The notes beneath the pieces were generated by a model. It was not told the origin of the DNA and did no database searches. It saw only the letters and a program-made list of their open reading frames with translations. A stretch of DNA of 64,000 nt from assembly GCF_001482305.1 (NCBI RefSeq), contig NZ_LOHP01000021.1, positions 1 through 64,000 on the forward strand. The letters are read 5' to 3'. The translations under genes and the position numbers were made by a program. The stretch is from Leucobacter sp. G161 (GTDB lineage: Bacteria; Actinomycetota; Actinomycetes; Actinomycetales; Microbacteriaceae). This document shows, piece by piece, positions 8,311 through 18,979 of the stretch (position 1 is the stretch's first letter; the number at the start of each line of letters is the position of its first letter).

Positions 8311-9689
8311 CAGGCACCTCCCGTCCACAACGCAAGTTCTGCTTCAAGCGCCGCTCCAACACGAAACACAGACTGGTCTGCGTAAGTACGACCCACAATC
8401 TGCACTCCTGTCGGGACGCCATTGCTCGCCAGCCCCGACGGCACAGCAAGCACCGGCACCCGTCCAACGATATTGAACGGCATGGTCAGCATCGTGCTGA
8501 AGACGCCGTCGATGTCATCAGCGGGAGCATCAGCTGCAAGATCAGTACTCGCAACGGTGGGGCATACGAGCGCGTCATAGCGCTCGAGCAGTTCACCGAG
8601 CGGGCGATAGAACCGGGCTTCACCAGCGAGCCCTTCCGTATAACTCAGGGAGGTTCCTGCCCGGTCAATGAATGCTCGGGTGTACGGCATCATAAGCTCC
8701 CGACGGGATTCGTCACCCTGCAAGGTGTCTTCGATCGAGGAACCCATGATGGCACCGAAGTGAGTCCACATCAGCTCGAAGATCTCATGTTTCGTCCACG
8801 GGAGCTCGACCTCGTCCACCGTTGCCCCGGTCGCGCGCAACGCCTCGGCCACTGCGAGCGTGTTCTCGCGCACCGCAGGGTCAAGCTCGTAGTCTCCAAG
8901 AGTGAGGCAGAGCGCGATCCTCGTGCCCCGAAGATCCTTCACCTCAGCTGAGAGGTGCACTTCCTCCCGCAAGGAGGCCTGGTCGTGCGTCCATGCTCCT
9001 ACCATGACGTTCTGGAGTCGCGCTACGTCTCCAACAGACCGCCCCATCGGCCCATCAGCGCAATAGGTGTCGCTGTTGTACGGAGCAAGTCCCGGGACCC
9101 GCCCGAACGGTGGCTTGAAGCCAACAACCCCACAGAACGCGGCCGGGATACGAATTGATCCACCAATATCGGAGCCGGTGGCGAGCACAGTCGATCCTGC
9201 GGCCAGTGCAGCGCCCGCCCCGCCTGACGATCCACCGGGTGTGAAACCAGGATTAAAGGGGTTACGCGTGATGCCCCAGAGTTTCGAATGAGTAACCGAC
9301 GAACAGCAGAATTCGGGGTTCGTCGATCGCCCGTGAATGACAGCGCCCGCGGCTTGAATTCGCTGGATGACCGGATGTGTCACCTCAGCGCGCTCCCCTT
9401 TGAGGAGTAGCGACCCGTCTTGCGAAAGGCGCCCCTGCATCGGTTGCTCATCCTTGGTCATGAGCGGAATTCCTTCAAGCGGTCGAGCAGTGCCGTCGCG
9501 AAATCGCTGCTCTGACTCACGGGCTGCCGCGAAGGCGGCCTCTCTGAGGTCTTCAGTGACCGCGTTGATAACAGGCTCCGCGTGGTCGAGCCGTTTGAGC
9601 GTTTCGGTGAGCAATTCGACAGGCGAGATCTCGCCTGATTCGAACAGTGTGGTCGCCTCGGTGGCCGTGAGGTGCGTAATCGACATCAT
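8295..9689 (-). CDS. Amidase (amidase-signature family)
   Basis: A 464-residue amidase with the Ser-cisSer-Lys machinery: Lys in PLMTKDEQP and the glycine/serine-rich signature around TPGGSSGGAGAALAAG and GSDIGGSIRIPA. The family hydrolyses amides to acid and ammonia; a free-standing gene with no gatC or gatB nearby argues against the tRNA amidotransferase subunit. It is first in the four-gene operon. Its start is 77 bp from the divergent TetR gene, with the palindrome at 9722-9736 between them. Two adjacent ATG codons (9689 and 9686) are possible starts. Confidence 0.88.
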   Translation of the reverse strand: MMSITHLTATEATTLFESGEISPVELLTETLKRLDHAEPVINAVTEDLREAAFAAARESEQRFRDGTARPLEGIPLMTKDEQPMQGRLSQDGSLLLKGERAEVTHPVIQRIQAAGAVIHGRSTNPEFCCSSVTHSKLWGITRNPFNPGFTPGGSSGGAGAALAAGSTVLATGSDIGGSIRIPAAFCGVVGFKPPFGRVPGLAPYNSDTYCADGPMGRSVGDVARLQNVMVGAWTHDQASLREEVHLSAEVKDLRGTRIALCLTLGDYELDPAVRENTLAVAEALRATGATVDEVELPWTKHEIFELMWTHFGAIMGSSIEDTLQGDESRRELMMPYTRAFIDRAGTSLSYTEGLAGEARFYRPLGELLERYDALVCPTVASTDLAADAPADDIDGVFSTMLTMPFNIVGRVPVLAVPSGLASNGVPTGVQIVGRTYADQSVFRVGAALEAELALWTGGAWWPSL

Positions 9690-9721
9690 TCTCTCTCTGT
9701 CTCAGACGCCTCGTTGCGTCA

Positions 9722-9736
9722 CCGTACACTGTACGG
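9722..9736. promoter_or_regulatory. Candidate TetR operator
   Basis: CCGTACACTGTACGG is a perfect 7-bp inverted repeat around one central base. It sits in the gap between the TetR gene and the amidase operon and would cover the -35 area of the TetR promoter (-10 TAAAGT at 9755-9760). The core GTACACTGTAC resembles GAACACTGTTC at 39342-39352 beside the second TetR gene. Confidence 0.65.
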
Positions 9737-9766
9737 CTCGAGTTGTAAGCCTAGTAAAGTGAAGAA

Positions 9767-10420
9767 ATGCCCGAGTGTCAAGAGACTCAGTCAAATGTCG
9801 GTCGACCTACAACGCAGGCCGCTCCACTTAGTCGTGCATCGATAACAGATGCCGCGATTGACTTCATTGAGGAGAACGGCCTCGCGCGCCTCTCGATGCG
9901 CGCCCTCGCCACTTCGCTGGGATGCGGCACGATGAGTCTGTACTCACACGTTCAGAACCGCGATGACCTCATTGCAGCGATCGTGCAAGAACTGCTCGAG
10001 CGGAGCAGACTGCTGGACGTCACGGCAACCGACTTTGGGAGTTGGCAAGAGCTCATTTCAGCCTCATTGTTCGCATACCGCGACCTCGCTTCGGCCTATC
10101 CAGATTCCTTCGAGCTTCTCGCGCTCGCCCCCTATGGCATCGCTCCAGTAGTGGAGCACCTTGAGGGCATGGCGGCAGCGCTCCACCGCACTGGGCTGCC
10201 AACAGAGCGAGCCTACGAGGTGCTGGGCGCGCTCGATGCGTACGCGACTGGCTTTCTCATGGTGTGGGCCCGCACGCAGTCACTCCAGCCAAAAGTTGTG
10301 TCGGAGGAGTCTTCACCGCTGACAAACCTGCGGACGCTCGCTGCGTTCGAACACAGTCTCCAAGTATTTATCACCGGTTTCGAACACGAGTTCGGTGAGA
10401 CTTCGCCTCCCGAGCCCTGA
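9767..10420 (+). CDS. TetR family transcriptional regulator
   Basis: A 217-residue regulator. The N-terminal helix-turn-helix domain lies at about residues 24-70 (SMRALATSLGCGTMSLYSHV, then QNRDDLI), followed by a helical ligand domain resembling the tetracycline-repressor C-terminal type. It is divergent from the amidase/nitrilase/permease/amidohydrolase operon and is therefore its probable local repressor. A TAAAGT hexamer ends 6 nt before the ATG, so the mRNA may be leaderless. A palindrome in the intergenic gap is the likely binding site, and the regulator would then also control itself. Confidence 0.88.
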   Translation: MPECQETQSNVGRPTTQAAPLSRASITDAAIDFIEENGLARLSMRALATSLGCGTMSLYSHVQNRDDLIAAIVQELLERSRLLDVTATDFGSWQELISASLFAYRDLASAYPDSFELLALAPYGIAPVVEHLEGMAAALHRTGLPTERAYEVLGALDAYATGFLMVWARTQSLQPKVVSEESSPLTNLRTLAAFEHSLQVFITGFEHEFGETSPPEP

Positions 10421-10446
10421 ACCACTTCGGTCACTGGCAACAGTAC

Positions 10447-10492
10447 GGGCCCAGGATCGCACGCTGCTCACGCAGAGAGCGATCCTGGGCCC
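10447..10492. terminator. Bidirectional terminator between TetR and the ABC ATPase
   Basis: A perfect 14-bp stem, GGGCCCAGGATCGC at 10447-10460 with its complement at 10479-10492, loop of 18 nt, in the gap between convergent genes. Confidence 0.8.
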
Positions 10493-10537
10493 TTCAATAC
10501 ACCGTGCTGATGCAGCAGCAGTCGACGCGAGCTAGCC

Positions 10538-11605
<1,068 letters not shown>

Positions 11606-11767
11606 GATTTTCCTCCACCGGCAGGTACGTGCCGGACGATCCGTAGTGGAATGACGGCAGATTGCTCCGCCGCTGCCCGTCATTGGGCATCGTCAGGTTA
11701 GCACAGCGGCATGCCCCGCCAGTGAACTTTTTGGGTGTTGTCTGCTGGCCTCAGGGCGCGCAACACG

Positions 11768-11811
11768 CAGAGCGCCCGCCCCCTTCCGTGTCGGGAGGGA
11801 CGGGCGCTCTG
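11768..11811 (-). terminator. Terminator after the nuclease/nucleotidase gene
   Basis: An 11-bp stem, CAGAGCGCCCG at 11768-11778 with its complement at 11801-11811, directly downstream of the large minus-strand gene. Confidence 0.65.
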
Positions 11812-11848
11812 GCCGCGGGCCAGGATCAGTGGATCCGGGCCCGACTGA

Positions 11849-14800
11849 CTACTCGGTTGTGTGGCCTGCCCGGCGACGTGCCGCGAGCAGCAGCCCACCA
11901 CCGAGGGCGAGCAGCACGAGCGTCGCGCCGCCGATCCACCCGAGCTCCGCACCCGTCTCAGGGAGCGTCCCGGTGCCACCGGGGTTCGGGGCGCCGCTGC
12001 CAGGCTTCTCGGGATCAGGCTTGCCGGTGCCGGGGCCCTCTGGGTCCGGCTTCCCAGTCGTGTCGCCAGCGAGCTGGAGCGGCAGCGCGACCTTCGTCAG
12101 CCCGTCACTCGTGACGATCTCGAGCTGCTGCGCGCCCGTGAGCCCCTTGGGGATCGCGAAGCTCAGCGTCGCACGTCCGGCCTCGTCGGAGGCGTCGATC
12201 ACGGCCGCATCAACCGGGGCGGTCGCGACAGTCGCACCGGAGAGCGCGGCGGTCACGGATTCCGGTGCAGCCTCTCCCGCGGAGAACGCGAGCGAGCTGA
12301 GCTCGACGGTGACCTCGTCGCCCGGGCGGTATTCGCCGCCCGTTGCCTTCGCTGCGCGCGCCTGGGCCGCTGCCGGGGGCGCGCTGAGCTGCACGCCAAC
12401 GGCGCGCTGGGCGAGATCCGGCGTCGCCTCCTTGTTGATGGCGAACCACTCGACCATGGACTGCAGGTCGGAGCGGCCGGTGTCGCGGAGGTCGGTGCCC
12501 TCGCGGAATGAGACGAAGTTGTCGCCGCCGCCCGAGAGGAACGCGTTCGCCGCGACCGTGTAGGTCTTCGCCATGTCGAGCGGCTTCCCGTCGAGCGTGA
12601 TCGAGGTGATGTGCTCGCCGCGTGCAGCTGCCGGGTCGTACTGGTAGCTCAGCCCCTTCGAGACGCCGAGCTTGAGGAACGGCCTGGCCGATCCCTCGGG
12701 CTGCCACTGCTCCTCGAGCACGCTCTTCACCTGGGCTCCCGTGAGCTGGATCGTGGTGAGCGCGTTCGCGAACGGCTGCACGGTTGCGGCCTCGCGGTAG
12801 GTGACGTTGCCGTCGGCATCGCCCTCGCCGGAGGACGCGAACGTGAGGTTCGCGCGGATGCCGCCCGGGTTCATGAGCGCGATATCCGCGTCGGTCGACC
12901 ACAGGTGCGCGTCGGCGACGAAGTTGCCGATCGTCGACTCGCCGCCGCGGTTCTCGCTCTTCCCGTCGCTCTGGCGAGCGCGGTTGAAGTCGGCCGTGAT
13001 CGATCCAACGGAGACGCCGCCGAGCACGTCAGCCTCGGCCTTCGCCGCATCAACGACCTCCTGCACCGCGGGGTCAGCCGGGTACTGTGGCTCGCCGTCG
13101 ACGACGAGGGGCTTGATCTCGTTCGTGATCGAGATGAGCTCCTTGGTGTCGCGGTCGACCTGCAGGTTCATGAGCCCGAGGTTCTCGCCGTACTGGCCAG
13201 CCGAGACGACCGGGCGGCCGTCGATGACGTGGTTGTAGGCGAGGTGCGTGTGCGCCGACACGATCGCGTCGACGTCGTCGCCGACACCGTTCACGATCTT
13301 GCCGAGCTGCGACTCGGGGGTGATGCTCGCGAGCTCGGTCGTTGCTGCGCCCTCGTGCACGAGGAGGATCACCACGTCGGCCTCGCCGTTCGCGTCGTCA
13401 CCGTCGCGGAGCGCTGCAGCCGCGTCGTTCACCGACTCGGCGACGCTGCGCACCTCGAGATCCTTGATGCCCTCGGGTGAGACGAGCGTGTCGAGATCCT
13501 CGGTCACGGCGCCGACGAAGCCGACACTCACGCCGTCGACCTCGCGCACCCAGGACGGGGCGAGCGCTGGCTTGCCTGTCTCCGAGATGAACACGTTCGA
13601 GGAGATGTACTCCCAGTCCGCGCGATCCTGCACGCGATCGCGCAGGTCCTCCCAGCCCTCATCGAACTCGTGGTTGCCCGCGGCGCTCACATCGAGCCCC
13701 GCGAGGTTCAACGCGTCGATCGTCGGCTCGTCCTTCTGAATGAACGACGTGAACGTCGACGCGCCGATGAGGTCACCCGCACCCGCGAAGATGAGGTTCG
13801 GGTTGTTCTTACGGAACTCGGCGACGGCGCCCGAGATCACCGCTGCGCCAGCGGCCTTCCCGTCGGCCTCGATGCGGCCGTGGAAGTCGTTGATCGTCGC
13901 GACGTCGATGCTTACGGGCTTCGCCTGCGCGGTCACCCCGACGACGATGGGGTCGTGGTCGCTCGCGCGGAACGGGGTGCCAGGGTCGGCGGCGCCGAAC
14001 GCGTAACCGCGATCGCCCCACTCGGCGGCGTTCGTGCCCCAGATCGCCGCACCGGTCAGCGAGTCCTTGAGCGAGGGCGATGCCAACACGTGGTCGAGCG
14101 ATCCGAGCTCACCGTTGAATGTGTAGCTGTACTGCCCTGCGGCGAGCGCGGGCGCCGTGTCGATCCAGCCCTGCGAGGTGAACTCGAAGACCGGGTCCTC
14201 CTGCCCGTAGGCGTTGAAGTCGCCGACGAGCAGCATGTCGGGGCTGCCCGTGCTTGCCTCGAGCTCCTCGGTGAAGCTGAGCAGCGACTTCGCCTGCGCG
14301 ACGCGGTCGTCATTGAAGTGGCCCTGGCCGTCTGCGGGCTCGTCGCCCTTGCCCGACTTCGACTTGAAGTGGTTGGAGACGACGGTGACGGTGCGACCGT
14401 CGATGTCGAAGGCCTGCGCGATGGGCTCGCGTGCGTTGTTCCACACGCTCTCATCGGTGATCGTCTGGCTGTCGCCCTTGAGCTTCACAGCGTCGTTCTT
14501 GAAGATGATCGCGTTCGTGATGTAGTCGGTCGTTGCGGGGTTCTGCAGCGCCTTCGGTGTCGGAACGTAGCCCCACACCTTGCTGCCGGCCGCCTCGTTT
14601 AGGCCGTCGACGAGATCGGCGAGCGCCGTGTCTGCGGGCTTGCCGAACTTCACCGAGTTCTCGATCTCCATAAGGCCGACGATGTCGGCGTCGAGCTCGT
14701 TGATCGCGGTGACGATCTTCGACTTCTGCGTCGTGAACTGCGCGGCGGTCTTCGCGCCGCGTGCGTTCTTGTTGTCGCTCTGCAGCGTCGTGAAGTAGTT

Positions 14801-16396
14801 GTACACGTTGAACGCGGCGACCTTCGCGTCGCCGCCGACCTTCGGCGCCTCGGGTCGTGCGTTCTTCGCGGTGAAGCTTACGCGCTGCGATTCGGGCGAG
14901 GTGCTGTCGAGTGGGGCCTGGGGCTGCAGCCGCCACTCGTCGAAGCCGTACTGCAGCACGAACGCCTGCTCGGCGAAGTTCACGGTGTCGCCGTTGCGCA
15001 CGACCGTGTCCTTCGTGAAGTAGGGCTGCTCGCCGGGGTGGGCGTTGTTCGTCGTCTGGATCGAGTAGCCGTCATCGAGCAGAATGCGGGCGTCGGCGTT
15101 CGCCTGCGCGATCGCGTTGGCGTCCGGGCCTGGGCGCGTCGTTTCGGTGCTCTTCACCTGCAGTTCACCGGGGTTGAGCCAGAGCGCGCCGTAGTTGAAG
15201 AGCTGGTGGTTGGAGGCGACGAAGTAGTCGCCGGTCGGCGCGACGAGCATGTTCTCGTAGGCCTCGCGAGCGTCACCGACGACCGAGTCGGGCAGCGGGG
15301 TCGCAGCGGGAACGCCGGCCTCCTGCTGCACGAGTGCGACGTCGCCGACTGCCGCCGGGGTGATCTGGGTCTGTCCGAAGTATTCGCTGACCGCGCCGGT
15401 CACGGAGATGAGGTCGCCGATCTCGCCCGCGACATCCTTCCCGTCGAGGTACACGAAGATGCCGTCGGATGCCTCGCGCGGTGCGGCGTCGCCGCCTGAG
15501 CCCGCGGTCTGGATCGCGACGCCGGCGTAGCCGCCCGTGCGGTAGTCGGCGGTGATGACGCCCTCGACTTGCACGGTCTGCCCGACCAGCGGCGAGACAT
15601 CGCTCGTGCCCTGTACCTCGGCGATGCTGCGCTTCGTGGTCTCGCCGGGGTCGGTGCCCGGATCCGGGTCTGGATCGGGATCCGGTTCCGTGCCCGTATC
15701 GGGCGCCGTCGCGCCGGCCGCGTTCGTCGGTGTGATCGTTGCGGAGAGCACGAAGTCAGCGGCGTTGTTGTCGCTGTCGGCTGCGTCGGCGCGGTTCAGC
15801 GACCTCACGTCGGTGTTGCCGGCCGGCGCCGGGGCCGCTGCGGCCTCGAAGGTGTTCGATGTGCCGTAGCCGAGCGCGTCGATCACGCCCGGGGCGCCCG
15901 CGACATCCCCCACGGGGAGCGTGACGGCCGCGGTGCCCTCGACGAGTGCGATCGTGCCCTTCGTGCCGCTCGGGTTCAATCCTGACTCGATGTCGGGCGC
16001 GGGAAGCGCCGCGCCCACTGCGCCGCCGTTGTTGCCGGGGGCCGAGACGAGGAAGTGCCCGCCTGCCGGGATCGTGCCGGTGAGCGATGCGATGCCATTC
16101 GAGGGCCCGTCGCTCCCCGAGGAACGGTACTGCAGCGAGGTGCCGTCGAGGGTAATCGGCTCTCCCGTCGGGTTGAACAGCTCAACGAACTTCTGCTGGA
16201 AGGCGGCGTTCGCGCTCCCCCCGGAGAGGTAGGCCTCGCTGATCACCACCCCGGTGTTGTCCGGTGCGGCGAGGGCCGGGGCAGCGCCCGCAACTCCCAT
16301 GCCCAGTGCCATGACGGCGGTGACGGCGATTGCCGGAATGCGCTCGCTTCTTCGGAAGAACGAGTCACCCCTTCGGCTGCCAGAATCAGACTTCAT
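11849..16396 (-). CDS. Wall-anchored ExeM/NucH-type endonuclease fused to 5'-nucleotidase
   Basis: A 1515-residue secreted protein. The order is signal peptide (cleavage near ALAAP, about residue 45), lamin-tail-like domain (VVISEAYLSGGSANAAF, about 50-220), a linker rich in D/P repeats, an OB-like region, an endonuclease/exonuclease/phosphatase domain (GLMEIENS, VVSNHFKSKS, LLVGDFNAYG, DHDPIVV; about 525-870), and a UDP-sugar hydrolase/5'-nucleotidase module (NDFHGRIE, AGNHEFDEG, VSAHTHLAY, then GGDNFVSFREG; about 880-1380). It ends with a sorting signal, LPETG, a hydrophobic helix and an RRR tail. It could degrade extracellular DNA and dephosphorylate the products. No sortase is adjacent, so anchoring would need a housekeeping sortase encoded elsewhere. 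Confidence 0.9.
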   Translation of the reverse strand: MKSDSGSRRGDSFFRRSERIPAIAVTAVMALGMGVAGAAPALAAPDNTGVVISEAYLSGGSANAAFQQKFVELFNPTGEPITLDGTSLQYRSSGSDGPSNGIASLTGTIPAGGHFLVSAPGNNGGAVGAALPAPDIESGLNPSGTKGTIALVEGTAAVTLPVGDVAGAPGVIDALGYGTSNTFEAAAAPAPAGNTDVRSLNRADAADSDNNAADFVLSATITPTNAAGATAPDTGTEPDPDPDPDPGTDPGETTKRSIAEVQGTSDVSPLVGQTVQVEGVITADYRTGGYAGVAIQTAGSGGDAAPREASDGIFVYLDGKDVAGEIGDLISVTGAVSEYFGQTQITPAAVGDVALVQQEAGVPAATPLPDSVVGDAREAYENMLVAPTGDYFVASNHQLFNYGALWLNPGELQVKSTETTRPGPDANAIAQANADARILLDDGYSIQTTNNAHPGEQPYFTKDTVVRNGDTVNFAEQAFVLQYGFDEWRLQPQAPLDSTSPESQRVSFTAKNARPEAPKVGGDAKVAAFNVYNYFTTLQSDNKNARGAKTAAQFTTQKSKIVTAINELDADIVGLMEIENSVKFGKPADTALADLVDGLNEAAGSKVWGYVPTPKALQNPATTDYITNAIIFKNDAVKLKGDSQTITDESVWNNAREPIAQAFDIDGRTVTVVSNHFKSKSGKGDEPADGQGHFNDDRVAQAKSLLSFTEELEASTGSPDMLLVGDFNAYGQEDPVFEFTSQGWIDTAPALAAGQYSYTFNGELGSLDHVLASPSLKDSLTGAAIWGTNAAEWGDRGYAFGAADPGTPFRASDHDPIVVGVTAQAKPVSIDVATINDFHGRIEADGKAAGAAVISGAVAEFRKNNPNLIFAGAGDLIGASTFTSFIQKDEPTIDALNLAGLDVSAAGNHEFDEGWEDLRDRVQDRADWEYISSNVFISETGKPALAPSWVREVDGVSVGFVGAVTEDLDTLVSPEGIKDLEVRSVAESVNDAAAALRDGDDANGEADVVILLVHEGAATTELASITPESQLGKIVNGVGDDVDAIVSAHTHLAYNHVIDGRPVVSAGQYGENLGLMNLQVDRDTKELISITNEIKPLVVDGEPQYPADPAVQEVVDAAKAEADVLGGVSVGSITADFNRARQSDGKSENRGGESTIGNFVADAHLWSTDADIALMNPGGIRANLTFASSGEGDADGNVTYREAATVQPFANALTTIQLTGAQVKSVLEEQWQPEGSARPFLKLGVSKGLSYQYDPAAARGEHITSITLDGKPLDMAKTYTVAANAFLSGGGDNFVSFREGTDLRDTGRSDLQSMVEWFAINKEATPDLAQRAVGVQLSAPPAAAQARAAKATGGEYRPGDEVTVELSSLAFSAGEAAPESVTAALSGATVATAPVDAAVIDASDEAGRATLSFAIPKGLTGAQQLEIVTSDGLTKVALPLQLAGDTTGKPDPEGPGTGKPDPEKPGSGAPNPGGTGTLPETGAELGWIGGATLVLLALGGGLLLAARRRAGHTTE

Positions 16397-16640
16397 GAAT
16401 GCTGCGCTCCTCGGTGTCGGTTAGCGTATCGGCCATGTGGCATGTGAAGTTGTCGCGGGGCGTCTGGCCCCGCAATCAGACTATGGAGCGTTCGCGAGGC
16501 GCGCTAGGGATGTCACCGAACCGCCACCTCGACGTCACCTGGCAGTGTCGCGGCGACGGGTTACCCTGGTGCCAGTCCGTTTGTGGTCCGTGCGCGCCCA
16601 CCGGGTGCGTGCGCTCCCCCGTCCATGAAAGTGCTGCATC

Positions 16641-17549
16641 ATGATCACGACACCTCGCATTGGCCTCGACGTTGGCGGCACGAAGATCGAGGGCGTCGCG
16701 CTCGACGAGAGCGGCGAGATCGTCGCGCGGCGCGTGATCCCTTCCGTACCGGGCGAGGAGGGCGTCCTCACGTCCACCGCTGCGATCGTCGCTGAGCTTG
16801 CCACGGGCGCTGGGCGCGGCGTCGCCGAGTTCGCTGGCGTCGGGATCGGGATCCCAGGCCAGGTTGACCGCGCGAACGGCATCGTCCGCAACGCGTACAA
16901 CCTTGGCGTCTCCTCGCTTGCGCTCGGCCCTGCTCTTGCCGGCAGGGTCGGCATCCCCGTATCCCTCGACAACGACGTCACCGCAGCGGCGATCGGTGCG
17001 GCCTTCACCATGGGGCTCGACGGCACCGTCGCCTACCTGAACCTCGGTACGGGCCTCGCTGCTGGCATCATCGTCGACGGGGCGCCCGTGCGCGGCGCTG
17101 ACGGCTTCGCCGGCGAAATCGGACACCTCCCGATCGACCCGCGACGACGGGCCTGTCCGTGCGGGCAGTGTGGCTGCCTCGAGACCGTGGCGAGCGGATC
17201 CGCGCTGCGGGCCTACTGGCCCGCCGGTGGCGACCACCCCGGCCGCGCCCTCGGTGCCGCCGTCGCCGCCGGTGACCCCGATGCGCGGCTCGCACTCGAC
17301 TCACTCATCGACGGGGCGGCGAGCGCGGTGCGGGTGCTCGGCTTCACCGTGAACCCGGGCGCAGTCGTCATTGGTGGCGGGCTGCGGCTGCTCGGCTCCC
17401 CCCTGTATGAGGGAATCAGAAAAACGCTCGCGGATCAGGAGGAAGCCTCCGAATTTATTGCGGCGCTACGGCTCAGCGAGCGAGTCCGGGTCTTACCTGA
17501 GGGTTCCCCGGCCGCCGCAATAGGCGCAGCTATTGCAGTAAATGACTAG
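16641..17549 (+). CDS. ROK family sugar kinase
   Basis: A 302-residue kinase of the ROK family (glucokinase, fructokinase or N-acetylglucosamine kinase type). The phosphate-binding motif is GLDVGGTKIEG, the catalytic Asp is in SLDNDVTAAAIG, and the ExGH motif is GEIGHLPID. The zinc motif is CPCGQCGCLE at about residues 172-181, followed by GGGLRLLGSPL in the C-terminal part. There is no N-terminal helix-turn-helix, so it is an enzyme rather than a ROK repressor. It is divergent from the nuclease gene and has no clear Shine-Dalgarno. Which sugar it uses cannot be told from the sequence. Confidence 0.88.
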   Translation: MITTPRIGLDVGGTKIEGVALDESGEIVARRVIPSVPGEEGVLTSTAAIVAELATGAGRGVAEFAGVGIGIPGQVDRANGIVRNAYNLGVSSLALGPALAGRVGIPVSLDNDVTAAAIGAAFTMGLDGTVAYLNLGTGLAAGIIVDGAPVRGADGFAGEIGHLPIDPRRRACPCGQCGCLETVASGSALRAYWPAGGDHPGRALGAAVAAGDPDARLALDSLIDGAASAVRVLGFTVNPGAVVIGGGLRLLGSPLYEGIRKTLADQEEASEFIAALRLSERVRVLPEGSPAAAIGAAIAVND

Positions 17550-17589
17550 TCACAGTTGCGGAGACCGTTTCGCAAGGTAGCCTGTTGTC

Positions 17590-18042
17590 ATGAGTGAACT
17601 GCGACTTGAAGAACTCTCTGCGGCGACGATCGTTGCGGTGAACACCCTCGGCCTGAAGCCCGGCCAGGAACAGTTCATCACGCCTGTCTCCTACGCTGCA
17701 GCCGCCGCGGTGACCCCGGCAGACAGCGCGTGGCAGCGAGTTGTCCTCCTCGATGACAAGGTTGTCGGCTTCATTCACGGCAACTTCGATCCCGATGCGA
17801 CGCAGGAGGAGTTCCGTGCTGCGCTGTGGCGCATCAACGTGGACGCCGACGTGCAGGGCAGCGGTGTCGGCACGTTTGCCGTCGAAGCACTGATCGGAGA
17901 GGCACGCCGCCGTGAGGTAGATCGCCTGACCGTGCTCTGGGAGCGCGGCGCAGAGGGGCCGGAAGAGTTCTTCTTGCACATTGGCTTCAAGCCGGTAGGC
18001 GAGACCCCTTACGGAGAGGTCATTGGAGCAATCGACCTCTAA
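17590..18042 (+). CDS. GNAT family acetyltransferase
   Basis: A small acetyltransferase (150 aa). The acetyl-CoA site is visible as INVDADVQGSGVGTFAVEAL (motif A), followed by LTVLWERGAEGPEEFFLHIGF. The TAGCCT hexamer at 17578-17583 lies 6 nt before the ATG and no Shine-Dalgarno is present, so the message is probably leaderless. The 3' end overlaps the next gene by 20 bp, which suggests co-transcription with the RarD-like transporter. The substrate is unknown. Confidence 0.8.
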   Translation: MSELRLEELSAATIVAVNTLGLKPGQEQFITPVSYAAAAAVTPADSAWQRVVLLDDKVVGFIHGNFDPDATQEEFRAALWRINVDADVQGSGVGTFAVEALIGEARRREVDRLTVLWERGAEGPEEFFLHIGFKPVGETPYGEVIGAIDL

Positions 18043-18979
18043 GTCGTTCACCGAGCGCGGCCTCGTTGTCTCGGTAGTTTCTTCCCTTCTCTTCGCCGGC
18101 GTCTATTTCGTCACCCCACTGCTCGCGCCCGCCTCAGCGGAGTCGCTGTGGGGCGTGCGAAACCTGGTGACGATCCCGCTGATTTTGGCGACCCTTGCCA
18201 CGCTGAAACAGTTGCGGCTCTTCACCGACATCGGCGCCCGCATTCGCGCCCGTCCGCTGCTCGTGCTGCCCCTCATCTTCTCCGGGTTTCTCGTCGCAGC
18301 ACAGCTCTGGGTGTTCAGCTGGGCCCCCTTGAATGGGCGCGGCCTGCAGGTCGCGCTCGGCTATTTCCTCCTCCCCCTCGTGCTCGTCGTCGTCGGCCGT
18401 TTCCTCTACAAAGACCGGCTGCTGTGGTGGCACTGGCTTGCCGCGGGCGTCGCAGCCGTCGGCGTCGCCTTCGAATTCGTGCGGGTTGGCTCGATCTCAT
18501 GGGAAACGATGCTCGTCGCGTTCGGCTACCCCGTCTACTTCGTGCTCAGGCGCGCGATGGGCACGAACCACCTCGGGGGCATGCTTTGGGAGTTTCTGCT
18601 CCTCTCCCCGCTCGCTGTCGTGCTGGCGGTACGCGAGTTCGCAAACGGCGACGTGCTCCAGGCAAACCCCAGCCTCGTGTGGTTCGCACCACTGTTCGGC
18701 GTGTGGAGCGGCATCGCGCTCATCTGCTACCTCCTCGCGTCGCGCTACCTGAGCATCAGCATCTTCGGGCTCATGAGCTACCTCGAACCCGCGCTGCTCG
18801 TCGTCGCGTCGATCCTCATCGGCGAACGCATCACGAGCGGCGAATGGCCGATGTACATCGCAGTGTGGGGCGCCGTTGGCATCCTGGTGATCGGCGGGAC
18901 CGTGCAACTCGCGCGCTCGACGAGAGCGCGGCGTCGGCGCGGCGACGACCCCGACCCGCCGCCGCTGCCCACAGGGTAA
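18023..18979 (+). CDS. rarD: EamA/RarD-type membrane transporter
   Basis: A 318-residue, ten-helix drug/metabolite transporter of the RarD type. The pattern GVYFVTPLLAPASAESLWGVRNLVTIP, with the family's E-x-x-R type loop, and ALGYFLLPLVLVVVG match RarD proteins. The second half-repeat has SRYLSISIFGLMSYLEPALL and ILIGERIT. Translation starts at a TTG (18023) inside the acetyltransferase gene, with GGAGAGG 5 nt upstream. The transported compound is unknown; the family is associated with chloramphenicol sensitivity phenotypes. Confidence 0.82.
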   Translation: MEQSTSKSFTERGLVVSVVSSLLFAGVYFVTPLLAPASAESLWGVRNLVTIPLILATLATLKQLRLFTDIGARIRARPLLVLPLIFSGFLVAAQLWVFSWAPLNGRGLQVALGYFLLPLVLVVVGRFLYKDRLLWWHWLAAGVAAVGVAFEFVRVGSISWETMLVAFGYPVYFVLRRAMGTNHLGGMLWEFLLLSPLAVVLAVREFANGDVLQANPSLVWFAPLFGVWSGIALICYLLASRYLSISIFGLMSYLEPALLVVASILIGERITSGEWPMYIAVWGAVGILVIGGTVQLARSTRARRRRGDDPDPPPLPTG

